Shown here piece by piece: positions 34,801 through 47,600 of a stretch of DNA of 64,000 nucleotides. The notes beneath the pieces are model-generated. The model was not told where the DNA came from, did not search any database, and saw nothing but the letters and a program-made list of their open reading frames with translations. Numbering within the stretch: position 1 is the stretch's first letter; the number at the start of each line of letters is the position of its first letter. This DNA comes from Anniella stebbinsi (Eukaryota; Chordata; Lepidosauria; Squamata; Anniellidae), in NCBI GenBank assembly GCA_029215795.1, contig JARDYH010000004.1:200928017-200992016 (forward strand), in the 5' to 3' direction. The position numbers and the translations under genes are program-made.

Positions 34801-37800
34801 GTGAGTCTGATATTTCAACAATATTTTTGTATTTAACTTAACAATATTTCGGAATCATCAGTGTATTTAGAATAATCATAAATTTAAAAATTAGGACAAT
34901 AAAAGTAATAAAAATGTGAAATGTAAATTGAATGTGTGTGTGTTTATATATCAAATAGGTTTTATACACGCATCAGAAGACTAAAAAATCCAAAGTGTGG
35001 CAAGATGGAATTTTGAAATCCACTGTAGGGGGAAATAAGGTAAAATATATGTGTTCAGTAAGGTATTATACTTAGAGCATCTGTGGGTGTTACTATTTTG
35101 TTCTTTGATGAAATACCAGTTAACTAACTTTTTTTCCTTCTCTAATACAGGCAACCTTAATTGATGACAAAGGACAGATTTTGGATAGTATTTTTGTGAA
35201 ATTTCAGGTATATGGTCTTTTTTCCTTAACGTGATTATTTTATTTGCTTAGTAATTTTAGAAGATGGTTTGTTCAGTTGACCTAGAATCTATTCTTGATT
35301 TAGTTTGGTCACATTTGTGTGGCGGTTTTGTGCTTGGCAGCTCATCTTGAATTATGTGTAGTTCTAGATGCCATGTAGAGCCAGACAACCTAAATACACA
35401 GGAGTACATGATGTGTTCCATATGAGGATACACTAAAAATAGTTCGATTCCTCAGCTCAGAAAAATCATCCAAGGACAAATTTATACAATAATTCTTTCT
35501 CTGTGAGAATACTTTGCAAAATCAGTATGGTGTTCTTGTGGTCGCCAGTGTGGTGTAGTGGCTGAAGTGTTGGACTGGGAGTTGGGAGATCCGGGTTCTA
35601 GTCCCCACTCGGTCATGGAAACCCTGTGGGTGACTTTGCGCCAGTCACAGACTCTCAGCCCAACCTACCTCACAGGGTTGTTGTTGTGAGGATAAAATGA
35701 AGAGGACGATTATGTATGCCACCTTGGGTTCCTTGGAGGAAAAAAGGCAGGATATAAATGCAATGGATAAATAATAAATAAAATAAATAAATACAATCTG
35801 TGCACAGGATCATGACAAAATTTACCTCATGGCATGCTTGTGTGAATTTACCATGAAAGATCTTTGCCACTGTTCTCATCACCTCTTCCTGCCCATCCAT
35901 GATTTTCTTCCCGCTGCACTCACCTTTTCTTCTTCGCCCTCCCCACAAGATATCCTTCTTCACTGTTGAGCTCACCTCCTTCTGCTTTCTCCTTCCTTAT
36001 TAGGGCTGCATGAGTGAACACAGAGATAGGTGACAATGGAGGAGGAAATCAGGGTGGGGCCTGACAGGCCTACACAGGGGTCCTAGCAGACACCATTTTG
36101 CTGACCCCCAGCTGAAATCCATACATTGTTTGATTTAATTGCCAGAAATGAATACTTACTTGATATAACTAACTTCTGGAATTTTTAGGGAATCAAGTTT
36201 GGGACAGATATTGCATAAATAATAAAATGTGGGACTTTGTACACTGCATTTTGCTTAATTCAGATAAACATGCCATCACATAATCTCCTTCTCTTTCTCC
36301 TTCTCTAGGTAAAACCTGGAGATGATTTGGAATGTGAGCGATATTTAATCACAGTTGAAGCTGAAAAAGCTTCTGAAACTGGATGTAGAGATCAGCCAAA
36401 GAAGACGGAAGAGTCAATGTTAACAAGAAATCATTTGAAGTCTTTTGCTTCTTCATCCCTACACTTGCCAGTTGGCCTAAAGCGAAAATACACTGTATGT
36501 TGTTCTCCTTTCCCCTCGGTATTGTATGCGTTTGCTCACACACTAACACTGAGTAAAGTACATATAATGTGTCCTGTCAGGCCAGCAGAACACAGTAAAT
36601 GGAAGCAAATTGTGCAATCTGATACACAGGTTATGTTGTGGGAGGTGCTATGTGGAGATGTAGTTGCCCATACTGCTTTAAGGGCAGTTACAGGAGAAAT
36701 GTGTGCATATTTAATGGTGAAGAATGATACATCACTGCAGTTATTAGAGATTTATAGAGTAATTTCCAGACAATTGGAGTTGACAGCAGGTCACTGAACC
36801 TAAGTGCTTCTTAATGTCTGGGAGCTACAGTACACATAGCTGGATGTTGCAGTGGCATTTCAGTTTTAAATTCGTATTTTTTGATGGGGGCTTCTTTGGT
36901 GTTAAGAATGTAAAAAAAGTTATTTGTCTTACTTTGTTATATGTTTTTAGGTTTTTGTTATAAAAGAAATCCACCATTTTAACTGATTCAATGAAATATT
37001 GCACAATAAATATAGAACAAGTGGTGTAGTATTTAATCCTTCTGCTTAATACTAAAACTTGAAATTTGCCGCATATTTGAACTATTCTTCTTCTAGGGTT
37101 TCCAAGGGCCACATCGGATGGAAAAGAAAATGACAATGGAAGAACCAGAAGCAATAGTATCGTCTACATCTAAGGGTCCTCATTCATCCTTTCCCTCTCA
37201 GTTCTATATCTCTTCCCCGTTATTTTCTATTCCTTACAAGAAGGAAGAGACTAACTTGCTCCAAAACTTTAATCGGGATGCTTTCATGAAGAAACATGGA
37301 GACACTGAGTCAGTTTCTTTTTTGACTTTCACCCCTTGTGCTGATGAACATAAAGTGGTACAAAGTAGAAACCATAGTACCGATAGCGCAGATGCTGAAT
37401 ATATAAAGCCTGAATTTCAATTGGATAATGAAATGGTCAAATCAAACTACTGTGCAAGCAATGGTGGGGCACTCTCTCTGAACCTCAGGAGTAAAGCACA
37501 AATTTTAGCACTTCTGAACAGGGAGCAAAAACCTTTGAAAGCCCCAGGGGAGAAAACTGCTGCCTCACTGAAAAATCTATCATCGCCATTGGTTAAGTCG
37601 GAATGTGATCTGGAAGGTCTGCCTTTATCTGTGCCATCAAAAAGCACAGACATTTTGTTCAAAGAGAAGATGGCACCTCTTCTGGGATACACAACGAATC
37701 ATAACAAAGAAACCATTGAATGCATAGAGCCACTGAACTCAGGAAAAATTGTGCAGAGAAAAAGCCGATGGGAGACATACTTGCCATCATATTTAGTAAA

Positions 37801-40800
37801 GGAGCCTCCTGATGTAGATGATGCAGAACACCATGGCAACAATGCTAGTGGTCTTCAACCAGCTAAAAAGGACTTGAAGGAGACTGGTTCTATTACTAAG
37901 AACCATTACAGCAAGGACAATAAATGGATTCTACAAGTACCCACTTTCTTGGAAAGTGATATTTCTCTTGTTAGTAAGAGTTCTGTCAAGAACCAACCAC
38001 ATACCTTTGTACCAACTGAATCCATCATGAGTAAAGAGAAGGACACTGAAGTTGTGTCATCTTTTGATAGTATTCCTTATTCAAATTATACAAATGCATC
38101 AAAAACATTTGAAGACAAACTCCCCAAATCCAATAGACATACAATGATTGGTAACTTGGAAGAGGTTTCACAGCAGTCACAAAATGTATCTGATACAATG
38201 ATATGTTCTGAACCTTTCTCAAATGGCTCTGCAGATGGAGTTCTTGGTGATTCAGATAAGCAGTTTACAGAGGTTAACTTCAATCTGTGGGAAAAGTTAG
38301 ATTTTAGTGACACAGAAGAGGGAGAGCTTCATGTAAATAGCATGCTTTCACAATGCTCAAGATGTTTTAAAGAGGAAACTGAAACACAACTTGAGGTCAG
38401 CGTACAAAAGAACTGTGATGTAAAGGCAAGTAGTAGTAAGGGTAAAGATAACGTGCAGTCAGAATTTCTACAAGGTAGAGATATAATTCATACCTCAGAA
38501 TCTCAGCCATTGCAGTTTTGTGATGAAATTTCAGTGGAGCCTAACAAAATGAAGAAAAATTGTGTAATTAATAATTGTGTAAACATGCTACAACATTCAG
38601 AGGCTGCAATTGTTGATGAAAAGATAAAGGAAAATGCAGCAGATATTCAAAATGTAGGTGATTACAGAGGTCTTGTTTGTACTAGAAAAGACTTGTTAAT
38701 GGAAAATGATGCGGACTGTGAAGTGAATGACAGCGAGTATCATAATCAAACAACTGAACTTGGAAAAACCAGTATGATTCCATATGTTCCTACTACTTCA
38801 AATGGCTACTTCATCGATAGAAGTAATGGAACAGTTATGGAAGTTGGAGCAAATAATTCCCAACCTAGTTCCACAGGTATTTGTGATAACATGAAACAAG
38901 TTAATCCTTTACTGGCCTTCCCTGAAAAATATAACTGTTCTGATCATTTTCTTCAATATGCCTCAGACAAGCAATATACTGCACCAGAAAAAAAGTATGA
39001 TCTAGATTTCAGGCCAAATACTCATCCCTTAGATTGTGAGACTTCAAATAAATCACAAATTAGTAAAAATGAGTTGGAAAATGCAGCATGTGTCTTGGAT
39101 TCTTTTCACAAATCTAATGAAGATACAGAAAAGGATTCTATTTGTGTTAAATCTTCAGCTGTTGATTCTTCAAAGCTTCTTCCATTGGCAAATGGTTTCA
39201 GACTGTTAAGATCACTTACAGAACATAGCACAGCCTTAGAAAGCCTGCAAATGATCGAGGAAAATACTGGCATATTGTACCAGAGAGAAAGACTAAGAGA
39301 AAAACAAGAGTCAACTGGACCTGAAGGTTATTAGTTTCTGTTTTTAGACTATAACTTTGAAATATTGTCTGTTTTTTCCCACTGGTTCCTTTTTCCCCAT
39401 GTAGAAATTTGAATCTTAATGAAAGCTAGTTTATTACAAAAAATACAGTTTGGATAACTGTGTTATGTTCACGAAACATTCTCCTCCATAGGAATTTCCA
39501 GCCATGTGTATCTGTTTGCTATAAGTTCAAGAGTTTTGATGGACTTGTATAAAGCCTGGATCAACTACAGCTGAAACCAATTATACTGAAACAAAGCATA
39601 TATCACTGTAGAATGAAACTATAGTAATGTTTTGCATTGTCATAGCAAGGCAATAAAAGTTCCTTAAGTCTGATGCAGATTTAACTTTTCTAGTCTCCTG
39701 ACTGTTAAGAAAGAGAGAGAGTTATGCTGTATTCTTCGTTTTCTGTGTGAATTCCCCCTTTCTTCTATGAAATAGTGTTATGTATTGCTTTGACTCTAAC
39801 AAAGGTTTACATAACCAGATTCCCTTGCAACTAGGGTTTGACAAGCTCATTTCAACCTCTAGTTAAGAAGGGAAATCCTGGTTGATGTTAACCTTGATTA
39901 GGAATGGTGCTGATGCAATATTATATAATGTATAAAGCAAGCCATAGAAGGAATAAGGGAATTTGCATAGAGGAGGGGAAGGGAACACATGCATCCAAAA
40001 ACAAGTCTACTTTCCGTTCAAAAAGAGTTGAGAAAATCAGAAACATTACATCCGCAATAGTCATATCTAGATATTTGACCTCTTTATATACACATTCATT
40101 CCCAGTAGGTCAGTATCTAGAAAGCCATGACCTGTTGCCACAGAGGAAAGGGAGAAAAGGCAGTATACTTGCAATACTGGAATAAATCAATAGTGTAGCT
40201 TTTTGCCTAAGGATTTAAACATAAGAACCATGATAGTGCATCCATGGGCTGAAAATAATGACCTGGAGATGGAACTTCGGTATGCTTGCATATTGAAGTG
40301 TACTTACTAATACACCTTCCCATAAACACTTCTCTATAAATATGTATTAACTATTCATTTGGATTTACTAACCCATATGTTTTTTTCTTTGAAAGAAATA
40401 TATAGACTGGATTCGTACGACCACCATAGCCCCTACCCAGGCTTACTTAAACCATGGTGGGTTGCGGTATATGTTGGTGGCCATTTTGAACATTCAGCTC
40501 CCAGCAGAAAGTTTCCATGTTTTTTCATGTTGTTCGATTCCAGACAGCAGGGGTTATTGGAGGTTCTCAAATAACCATGGGCTGTTGTAGGGCTATTTGG
40601 GGATTGCTGCCCCTTCAAACAAGCCATGTTGCCTGGGATCAGTTATACTGTAGGGTGCACCAATGATAGTAATTAGAGAAATCTAGCTGGCATGTGGTGT
40701 GGGAAATAAGCCTTGCTCCAATCATGCAAACCAGCCCAATAAGTTGTGGTACATGAAGTCCCTCGTTCAAATTTACCTTAGTTCTATGCTTGCTAGGTGG

Positions 40801-43800
40801 CCTTAGGCAATTGGCTCTCATTTTCAGCCCTCATTCTTCATCTGTGATATGAGAGTAACAATACTGACTACTTTACAGGGTGGCTGTCAGGATTACTAAC
40901 AAAATGTATGTGAAGTGCTTTAAATCCTCTACAATACAATATAAATGCTAAGTGTTATAATAATCCTGTGCTTTATAAAAGACCAGAAATGAAGCACCCA
41001 AAAAACAAATATCTGTTGTAATAAAAATAAATTTCTGTTGTAAAATCATTTCTGCCTATCTCATTTCAAAAAGGTCTAAAATTGAAACAAATTTAATCTA
41101 AAGGTGTATAAAGATTCAAAATACATTGAGCATTCCCAAAAAAACATTGGAATCCAGCTCTACATTTCTTATCCATCCACTGGAAATATATTCTTACATG
41201 TCTGGGGATGGATCGCCTCTCTTTTGCCTTAAGACCATTGTTCAGTGAAACATGTATATAACACCAACCACCTCTTAAATTGAACTGTGTGTAAGCCTCA
41301 ATTCAGACAGCTTATTTAGATGACCACAAGAGCTTGTATATCCCCAATAGGAATTTTGAAGTCAGGCCCAACTCCCATCTTCACTTGCAACATGGAAACA
41401 CTGGACGTGATCTAGATTTAGGCATGTGCCACTAGGCTGGTGGAAATGGACTTCCCTGCCCCTCCCCACAGCAGCCCTCAGTCCACAGAAATTGCCTTGA
41501 CTTAATTTGTGGGGATCCCCCATTTAGCGGTGTCCCCAGATCCTCGATGTAGTATTTTGGAATGGTTGGTGGGGCTGTCAAGGGAGTTTGGGGAGGGAAG
41601 GTCTGCTTCCACCAACCCTGTTGCATGTCCCTAGATCTGGATCCAGTCCACTGCTTTAAAAAACCCACTCAAGTTTCAAAAGCAGCTTGCTATTTGGCAT
41701 AAGGAGATTGCTTTGTAGTTGTAAGTCAATGGCCTGGTTGCTATTTGGCATAAGGAGATTGCTTGGTAGTTGTAAGTCAATGGCCTGGTTTGCACAATTG
41801 CTTTAGCCCACAGGTGGTACGTGACAACAGCCATTGTCAATATTTAAAAGTGTGGTGGGCAGGTGCCATGGCTTATTGTGATGTCTGAACCTGGCCAAGC
41901 GCAGGTGTTGCCATAGTTAACAAACCATTCCCAACCCTAAAAACAACAACAATTGGTTGTGGGTGATTTGTTAATCACAGAAACAACCCACTCTTGCAGA
42001 GATTGGATGTCATGATGCTGCAGCTTGAATATTCACAATGCCTGCCTACATGTGCCTCAGCCCAGCAATCATGCAAACTAGCTGTGGTATTTCATGTGTT
42101 ATTTCAATTAAAAATACAGGATTCTTTTATCAGAAAATTTCAAATCTACCTACTATTTTATTTCCTGTTGGAATAACTACAGCAATGAGGTTTTTTTTGT
42201 CTTTGTTACTAATATTACTAATTATGCTAAAATAAATTCTGTGCTTTTGATGCCCAGTAGATTCCTATGAGCAGTAGAATTGACTTTGAAGGGCGCAACT
42301 AATTACATGAATGCAAGGTGTATTTTTTTAAGTATTTCATTTCAATTAGCCTGGTGCCTGAGGCTTACTGTACTTTTCTCTCTTCTGTAGCTAAACAAAA
42401 GTTTGCCGAAGTGTCTTCTGAAGATGTGCAAATATCATCATATGTGTATTCTGGTTCTCCTAAATTGGTAACTTTTTAAATTTTGTTTATTATTAATAAT
42501 AGTGGCTTATATCTAAATATCCCACTTCACAAGCTGAAGGCACCCACTTGCATGATTTCCCCCCTCATTGACTCCCTCTACTTCTGCTTGCAGCCCCTCT
42601 GCACCCTTGAAAACTGGCTCCAAAGAGGTTTTGGGGGGTGAAGGTGAAATCTGTCATCTCTCCACTTGAGCAGAAGTGCCTTCTATGATAAGATCTTTGG
42701 ATCCAAATCAATAAGGTTTTCAAACTGCTTCACATATGTTAATTTAGTAGTCCTTAGAATGGCCCTGTAAGTTAGGCCAGTATCATCCTGTACTTCGGAT
42801 GTGTCAGGGGAATGGGCATATTGTTGCTGAGAGACGGCGGCTTGCCTAAGAGCACCAATGAGTTTATGACTAAGCTGCAATTTGAACTGGGAAATTCCAG
42901 TTCATAATCATCAATACAAGGGGTTGTAGTTTAGTGATGGGGCACATGCTTTGCATGCAGAAGGTCTCAGCTTCAATCCCTGGCATCTCTAGCTAGGGCT
43001 GGGAAAAACTCCTTCATGAAACTCTGCCGAGCCCTGCAAGTCAGTAAGGATAAAACGGTGTTAGATTGACCAGTGGCCTGAGCCAGTATAAGGCAGCATC
43101 CTATGTTCCTATTAATATTCTTAGTTATACCAGAAAATTATCATTTATAAATGCTATCTGATATCCTTTTAATAAGATATAGGGTTTAAGGAGGTATGCG
43201 AAACATGCACATTCTGAGCTTTTGAACGACTTATACCACACTCCTTCCAGATCTTCCAAAAGTCAGAAGACCCCATAGTGCAGCTTCTGATGTAGTGCAA
43301 AGAACTGAATCACAATGATAAGCAGTGACAAACTCCATATGCATATGCAGACCTGACTGGGAGCTGGGCTTCTTTGAGTTCTAGTAGTGATTAAGAATTT
43401 CTTTTAAGTTCAGTTTGGGAAGGGTGAGCATTGTGGATGCATGCACAGCTATAAATGTTTTAACTTTTTTAAAAACCCTAAGTCATGCAGTGCATGGTTT
43501 GTACCTTTTATGCTACTGATGTAGTTGATAACTAAACATTAGGTTACTGGTGCTATTAGGCTTCTAAGCTAGACAATACGTGTGTTTATATTGGGCAGAT
43601 CTTGTTTACTAGATATTAATAAAGGAAAGAGGCTCACCACGTTGTTTTTAGGATTTAAAAACGTATTCCATAGTAATGCTAGCTAAAATGAAACAAAAGC
43701 AAGATTGTTAATTTATATTAAAGACAGAACACCTGTTATATGATCGGGGTTGGAAAGGAGTTTTTCATATGAAAATTTCGTTACATCATCATTTTAAAGA

Positions 43801-44643
43801 TAATTTTGAGAACTTGGTTGTGTGTGTTTTTGCAATAGTTAGAACACACAACTCAATACAGCATTTACTGGGTAGTACAAAAATGAATGTTTCCTTCTTA
43901 AATGTAAAATCAAGTGTTTTGTGCATTTTTAAGCTGAAATATCGTTAACATTGCAAATGACATTGCCATCAATCATACTGAAGGTAACAGACTAATTTTA
44001 ATCTCTCGCATGATGAGTATGTGGTAAGTATAGAATGGTTCATAGTTTTCTTAACCTGTTTATGATTATTTATTTCCAGGATTCTTCCTTAAACAATTAT
44101 GAAGAGAAGCCCACAACAGCAACAGTAAATATGCTACAGGGCCACATTCCTCTTGAAGTAGCTGATAGTCAACCAAAGGTATATCCTGCAAAGAGATGAT
44201 TTAGCAAAGCTAACAGCCAGGATCCCCCAAACTGCAACTAGGCTTTTGAAAGTATGGAGTTTTTTAACAGCAGTTTGTGATATGGCATGTGGGTCTCCTG
44301 TTCAAAAAGTCCCATGGAGTGCTCAAGCCCTAGAACACATACAAAGGACCTTTTTGGATCCTGGCTAATAACTATTTACTCATGCAAATACTTCTCATCA
44401 CTCTCCCTCACCACTACCCCCCGAAGGGTAATTTTTAATGGCATATTGAGTAAATTTTCTGAAATCCAGTACAATCACAAATTGAAAAACGATATGTGCT
44501 AAAGTCTTCTCTCCCATGAAATTTCATTTTCCCATTACACTTTTCTTTAGGGCCTGAATTGCAGAATTGTGCAGTTATAACTTGATAAATCTAATGGATG
44601 GTGTACTTCTGCATTCATACAGTGAATTAAACCAGTGCTTGCC

Positions 44644-44680
<37 letters not shown>

Positions 44681-47600
44681 CAATTTATTTCTTACCCGCC
44701 TCTCCGTCTGGATCGAGGCGGGGAACAACAACATGATAAAATACATAAAACTGATTAAAACATAACACATATTATTAAAACTGCATAAAAAATCCTAAAA
44801 CATCCTAAAAACATCCTAAAAACACCCTTAAAACATTCTAAAATTCCACTGGATATGCCTGCCGGAAGAGAACAGCCTTTATAGCTTTCTTAAATTCTAA
44901 AAGACTGTTAAGTTGATGAGTCTCCTCCGGCAGGTCATTCCACAGTCTGGGAGCGGCAGAAGAGAAGGTCCTCTGGGTAACGGTTGTCAGCCTAGTCTTG
45001 GCCGACTGCAGTAAGTTCTTCCCAGAGGACCTGAGCGTGCGGGGCGGATTGTATGGGAGAAGGCGATCCCGCAGGTAACCTGGACCCAAATTGTAGAACA
45101 GCGTGTTTGTCATAGGATTCAGTTGCGAATGAATTGGAATTAGAAAATGCAAATGTGCAAACTGACTATTTGAATATAAAGCATTCAGGTGACAAAACTC
45201 GGCAGTATCCAACAATTCCCATGCTCCTCTATTGATGAAGATGCATCAGCAGGACTCATCTCTGCCACAACTATAAACTAGTGCTTACTAGAACAATCCT
45301 GGAAATGAGCCAAAGTGTTTGTTTCCAGAACAGGACAAATCAGCAGTGTTTCATATCATTTCTGGTTGTTTAAGGAAGCACTAGCTTCCCATTGCACCAG
45401 CGGTGGATACCACTGTGGCTTGGGTAGCATTGGATACTGCTCTCAGAATCCTGATATTACAACCAAAATGTGTTTGGGCAGGAAATTATAGTTTTCCTTT
45501 TTGTATTCTGGATTTCCACAATTTTCAAGCTAAAGAAAATATCACATTCTGAATTGGAGCAACACTTTGAAAAAGTATTTTCTATAAAACATATATGCAA
45601 TATAATCAAATATTAAAAACCCAGGAACATTCACATTTAACGTTTGAACTTTACCATTCCAGAATAGCATAAACACTGTCCTTTTCGGTATAAATTTGTT
45701 TTGTGTTATATGTATTCCCAAGTTCTTATATAATATGTCAGCTTTGACATAGTAGCTAAGTCCCAAATTCAATAAAAACAACACTTCTTTAAATTCAGGT
45801 GATCTGAACACACTGGCCACAATCCTGAAAACTTACCATCCAAGTTCCAATTGTCAGGTATAGGATGGGAAAGATGAAAACTTACACAGGAACTTTTCCT
45901 TTCCATAGGTGACAATGGGAAATCTATATAATTCAGAACAGCAGCAGCAAAATAAGAAAAAATAAAACTCATTTCAGTTAATATTGCCAAATGGCTTCCT
46001 GTCTTATGTTGCTGTCTCCCCTTCTTGCAAAGATTTCTAGTTCTGCACTAGGCAAGGGCATGAAGGCCCTAATAAAATTAAAGGCCAATTCAGAAAGGGA
46101 ACTGTAGGATCAATGGAATATCTTCTGAGTAATTTTTTAAAAATCTCCAGTAAAGCAGATAGATTAGCCTATCCATCTTTCGTTTGAAGTTGAAGATTTG
46201 AATGTATATGTAAGTGATCTCAGACATAAGAGAGAACAGGCATTCCTAATTCAGGACTGGTTCAGCACTAATGGTAGCTCCCTGTTAACCATGGTGAACA
46301 AATGGAATAGTATTGGGAGTACCCCACAGCCTCTGTCCTACCTGAAGCAAATTACACCCCACCCCCAGCTATGCGGAAGAGGTTTATTGACACTAATATT
46401 AATTTTGTTTCAGGTTCACCTAGGTTCCTGTTTAATCTGATACCAAAGAGGCTTCCTGTTTAACTTTAACTGGAATTTGTTCTGGGGAGGATCTGCAGGG
46501 TGGCTGTGTGCATTTCGGAGGCTTGCTCTCAGTTTGTTCTTTACATTTAAAAGTTGCAGCTAGATCATCCCAGTGATTTCCATTGCAACTTTAAAAAAAT
46601 TATAACACAGCAAATTGTGGTTGTTTTCTCCTGATAACTTCTTATTAATACACCTCTTATTGCTTTGCATGTTTAATTAAATGTATATAGCAAGTTGAAT
46701 TTCATGGGTACCAGGTGAAAGGATCAGCAGCTAGTGAGATTATGCTGAGAGAACCCTGTTCACATCTTAGATGGAATCCAAAGGATGCAAAGGATGCTTG
46801 TTTCTTCTCAGCTCAAGAACTGGGCAGCCCTGTGCTGCCCAGCTTTATTAAGGTAAACTGAGGAGGTTTATTATTATTATTTTTAGGCCGCTTTCTTTAG
46901 TCCATGAACATATTGTGAAAACATGAATGTGAAAAGCTAGACAAAGTACCTTGTTTAAAACATGACGTGAAAGTAACAAATAAACACCTCTGCTTGTCCA
47001 TTCTTTAAATTCATGTGAGGCCTTCAAGAAAAAAAGAATCCTGAATTTGTTGTGACAAATTTCCTAGAATAACGTGTTAAAGCTTGATTATAAACCTGAT
47101 CCCTTCCATCCTCCCTTGCTCTCCTCTGTGCATAGAACTCTATCCCTGAACACGCTGTGGCTCTAAATCCCCCATCAAAGCTTGCCTTTCCTTCAAGCTC
47201 TTTGGATTAACCCTGGTTTAATCTGCATTCCCAGTTTGTAGCCAAAGTTAGGTACGTGTAACTGTACCAGCTCAGTTTTATCCTTTGCTACCCTTTGCTC
47301 TCCCTCCCCTCTTTTCTGGTCTTTCACCATTGTTAATTTTAGAGTATAAACTTGTTGAAGAAAGGACCCTATAGTTTTTTCTCTTGAAACTCTGTAAATC
47401 ATTTACACCAGTGGCGCTGTTTTATTAATAATAGTGTTTTCTAGGGTGACCATATGAAAAGGAGGACAGGGCTTCTGTATCTTTAACAGTGGTATTGAAA
47501 AGGGAATTTCAGCAGGTATCATTGTTATGCATGCAGCACCTGGTGAAAGTCCTCTGCATTGCAACAGTTAAAGCTGTAGGAGCCCTGCCCTCTTTTGTAT

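Larger units (their letters stand above)
39327..42390. other. ZGRF1 intron with MIR copy, MITE pieces and a tandem duplication
   Basis: A MIR-type SINE lies at 40780-40965 (plus strand; ctcattcttcatctgtgata and aagtgctttaaatcctctac). At 40400-40660 there is a palindromic MITE-like segment ('accatggtgggttgc'). At 41689-41790 there is a 51-bp tandem duplication. No exon was found in the rest. Confidence 0.5.

Noticed and set aside
36495..36797. Read-through extension of ZGRF1 exon 4
   Set aside because: A consensus donor (cactgtatgt) ends the exon and the next exon begins GFQGP as expected; the extension is intron.
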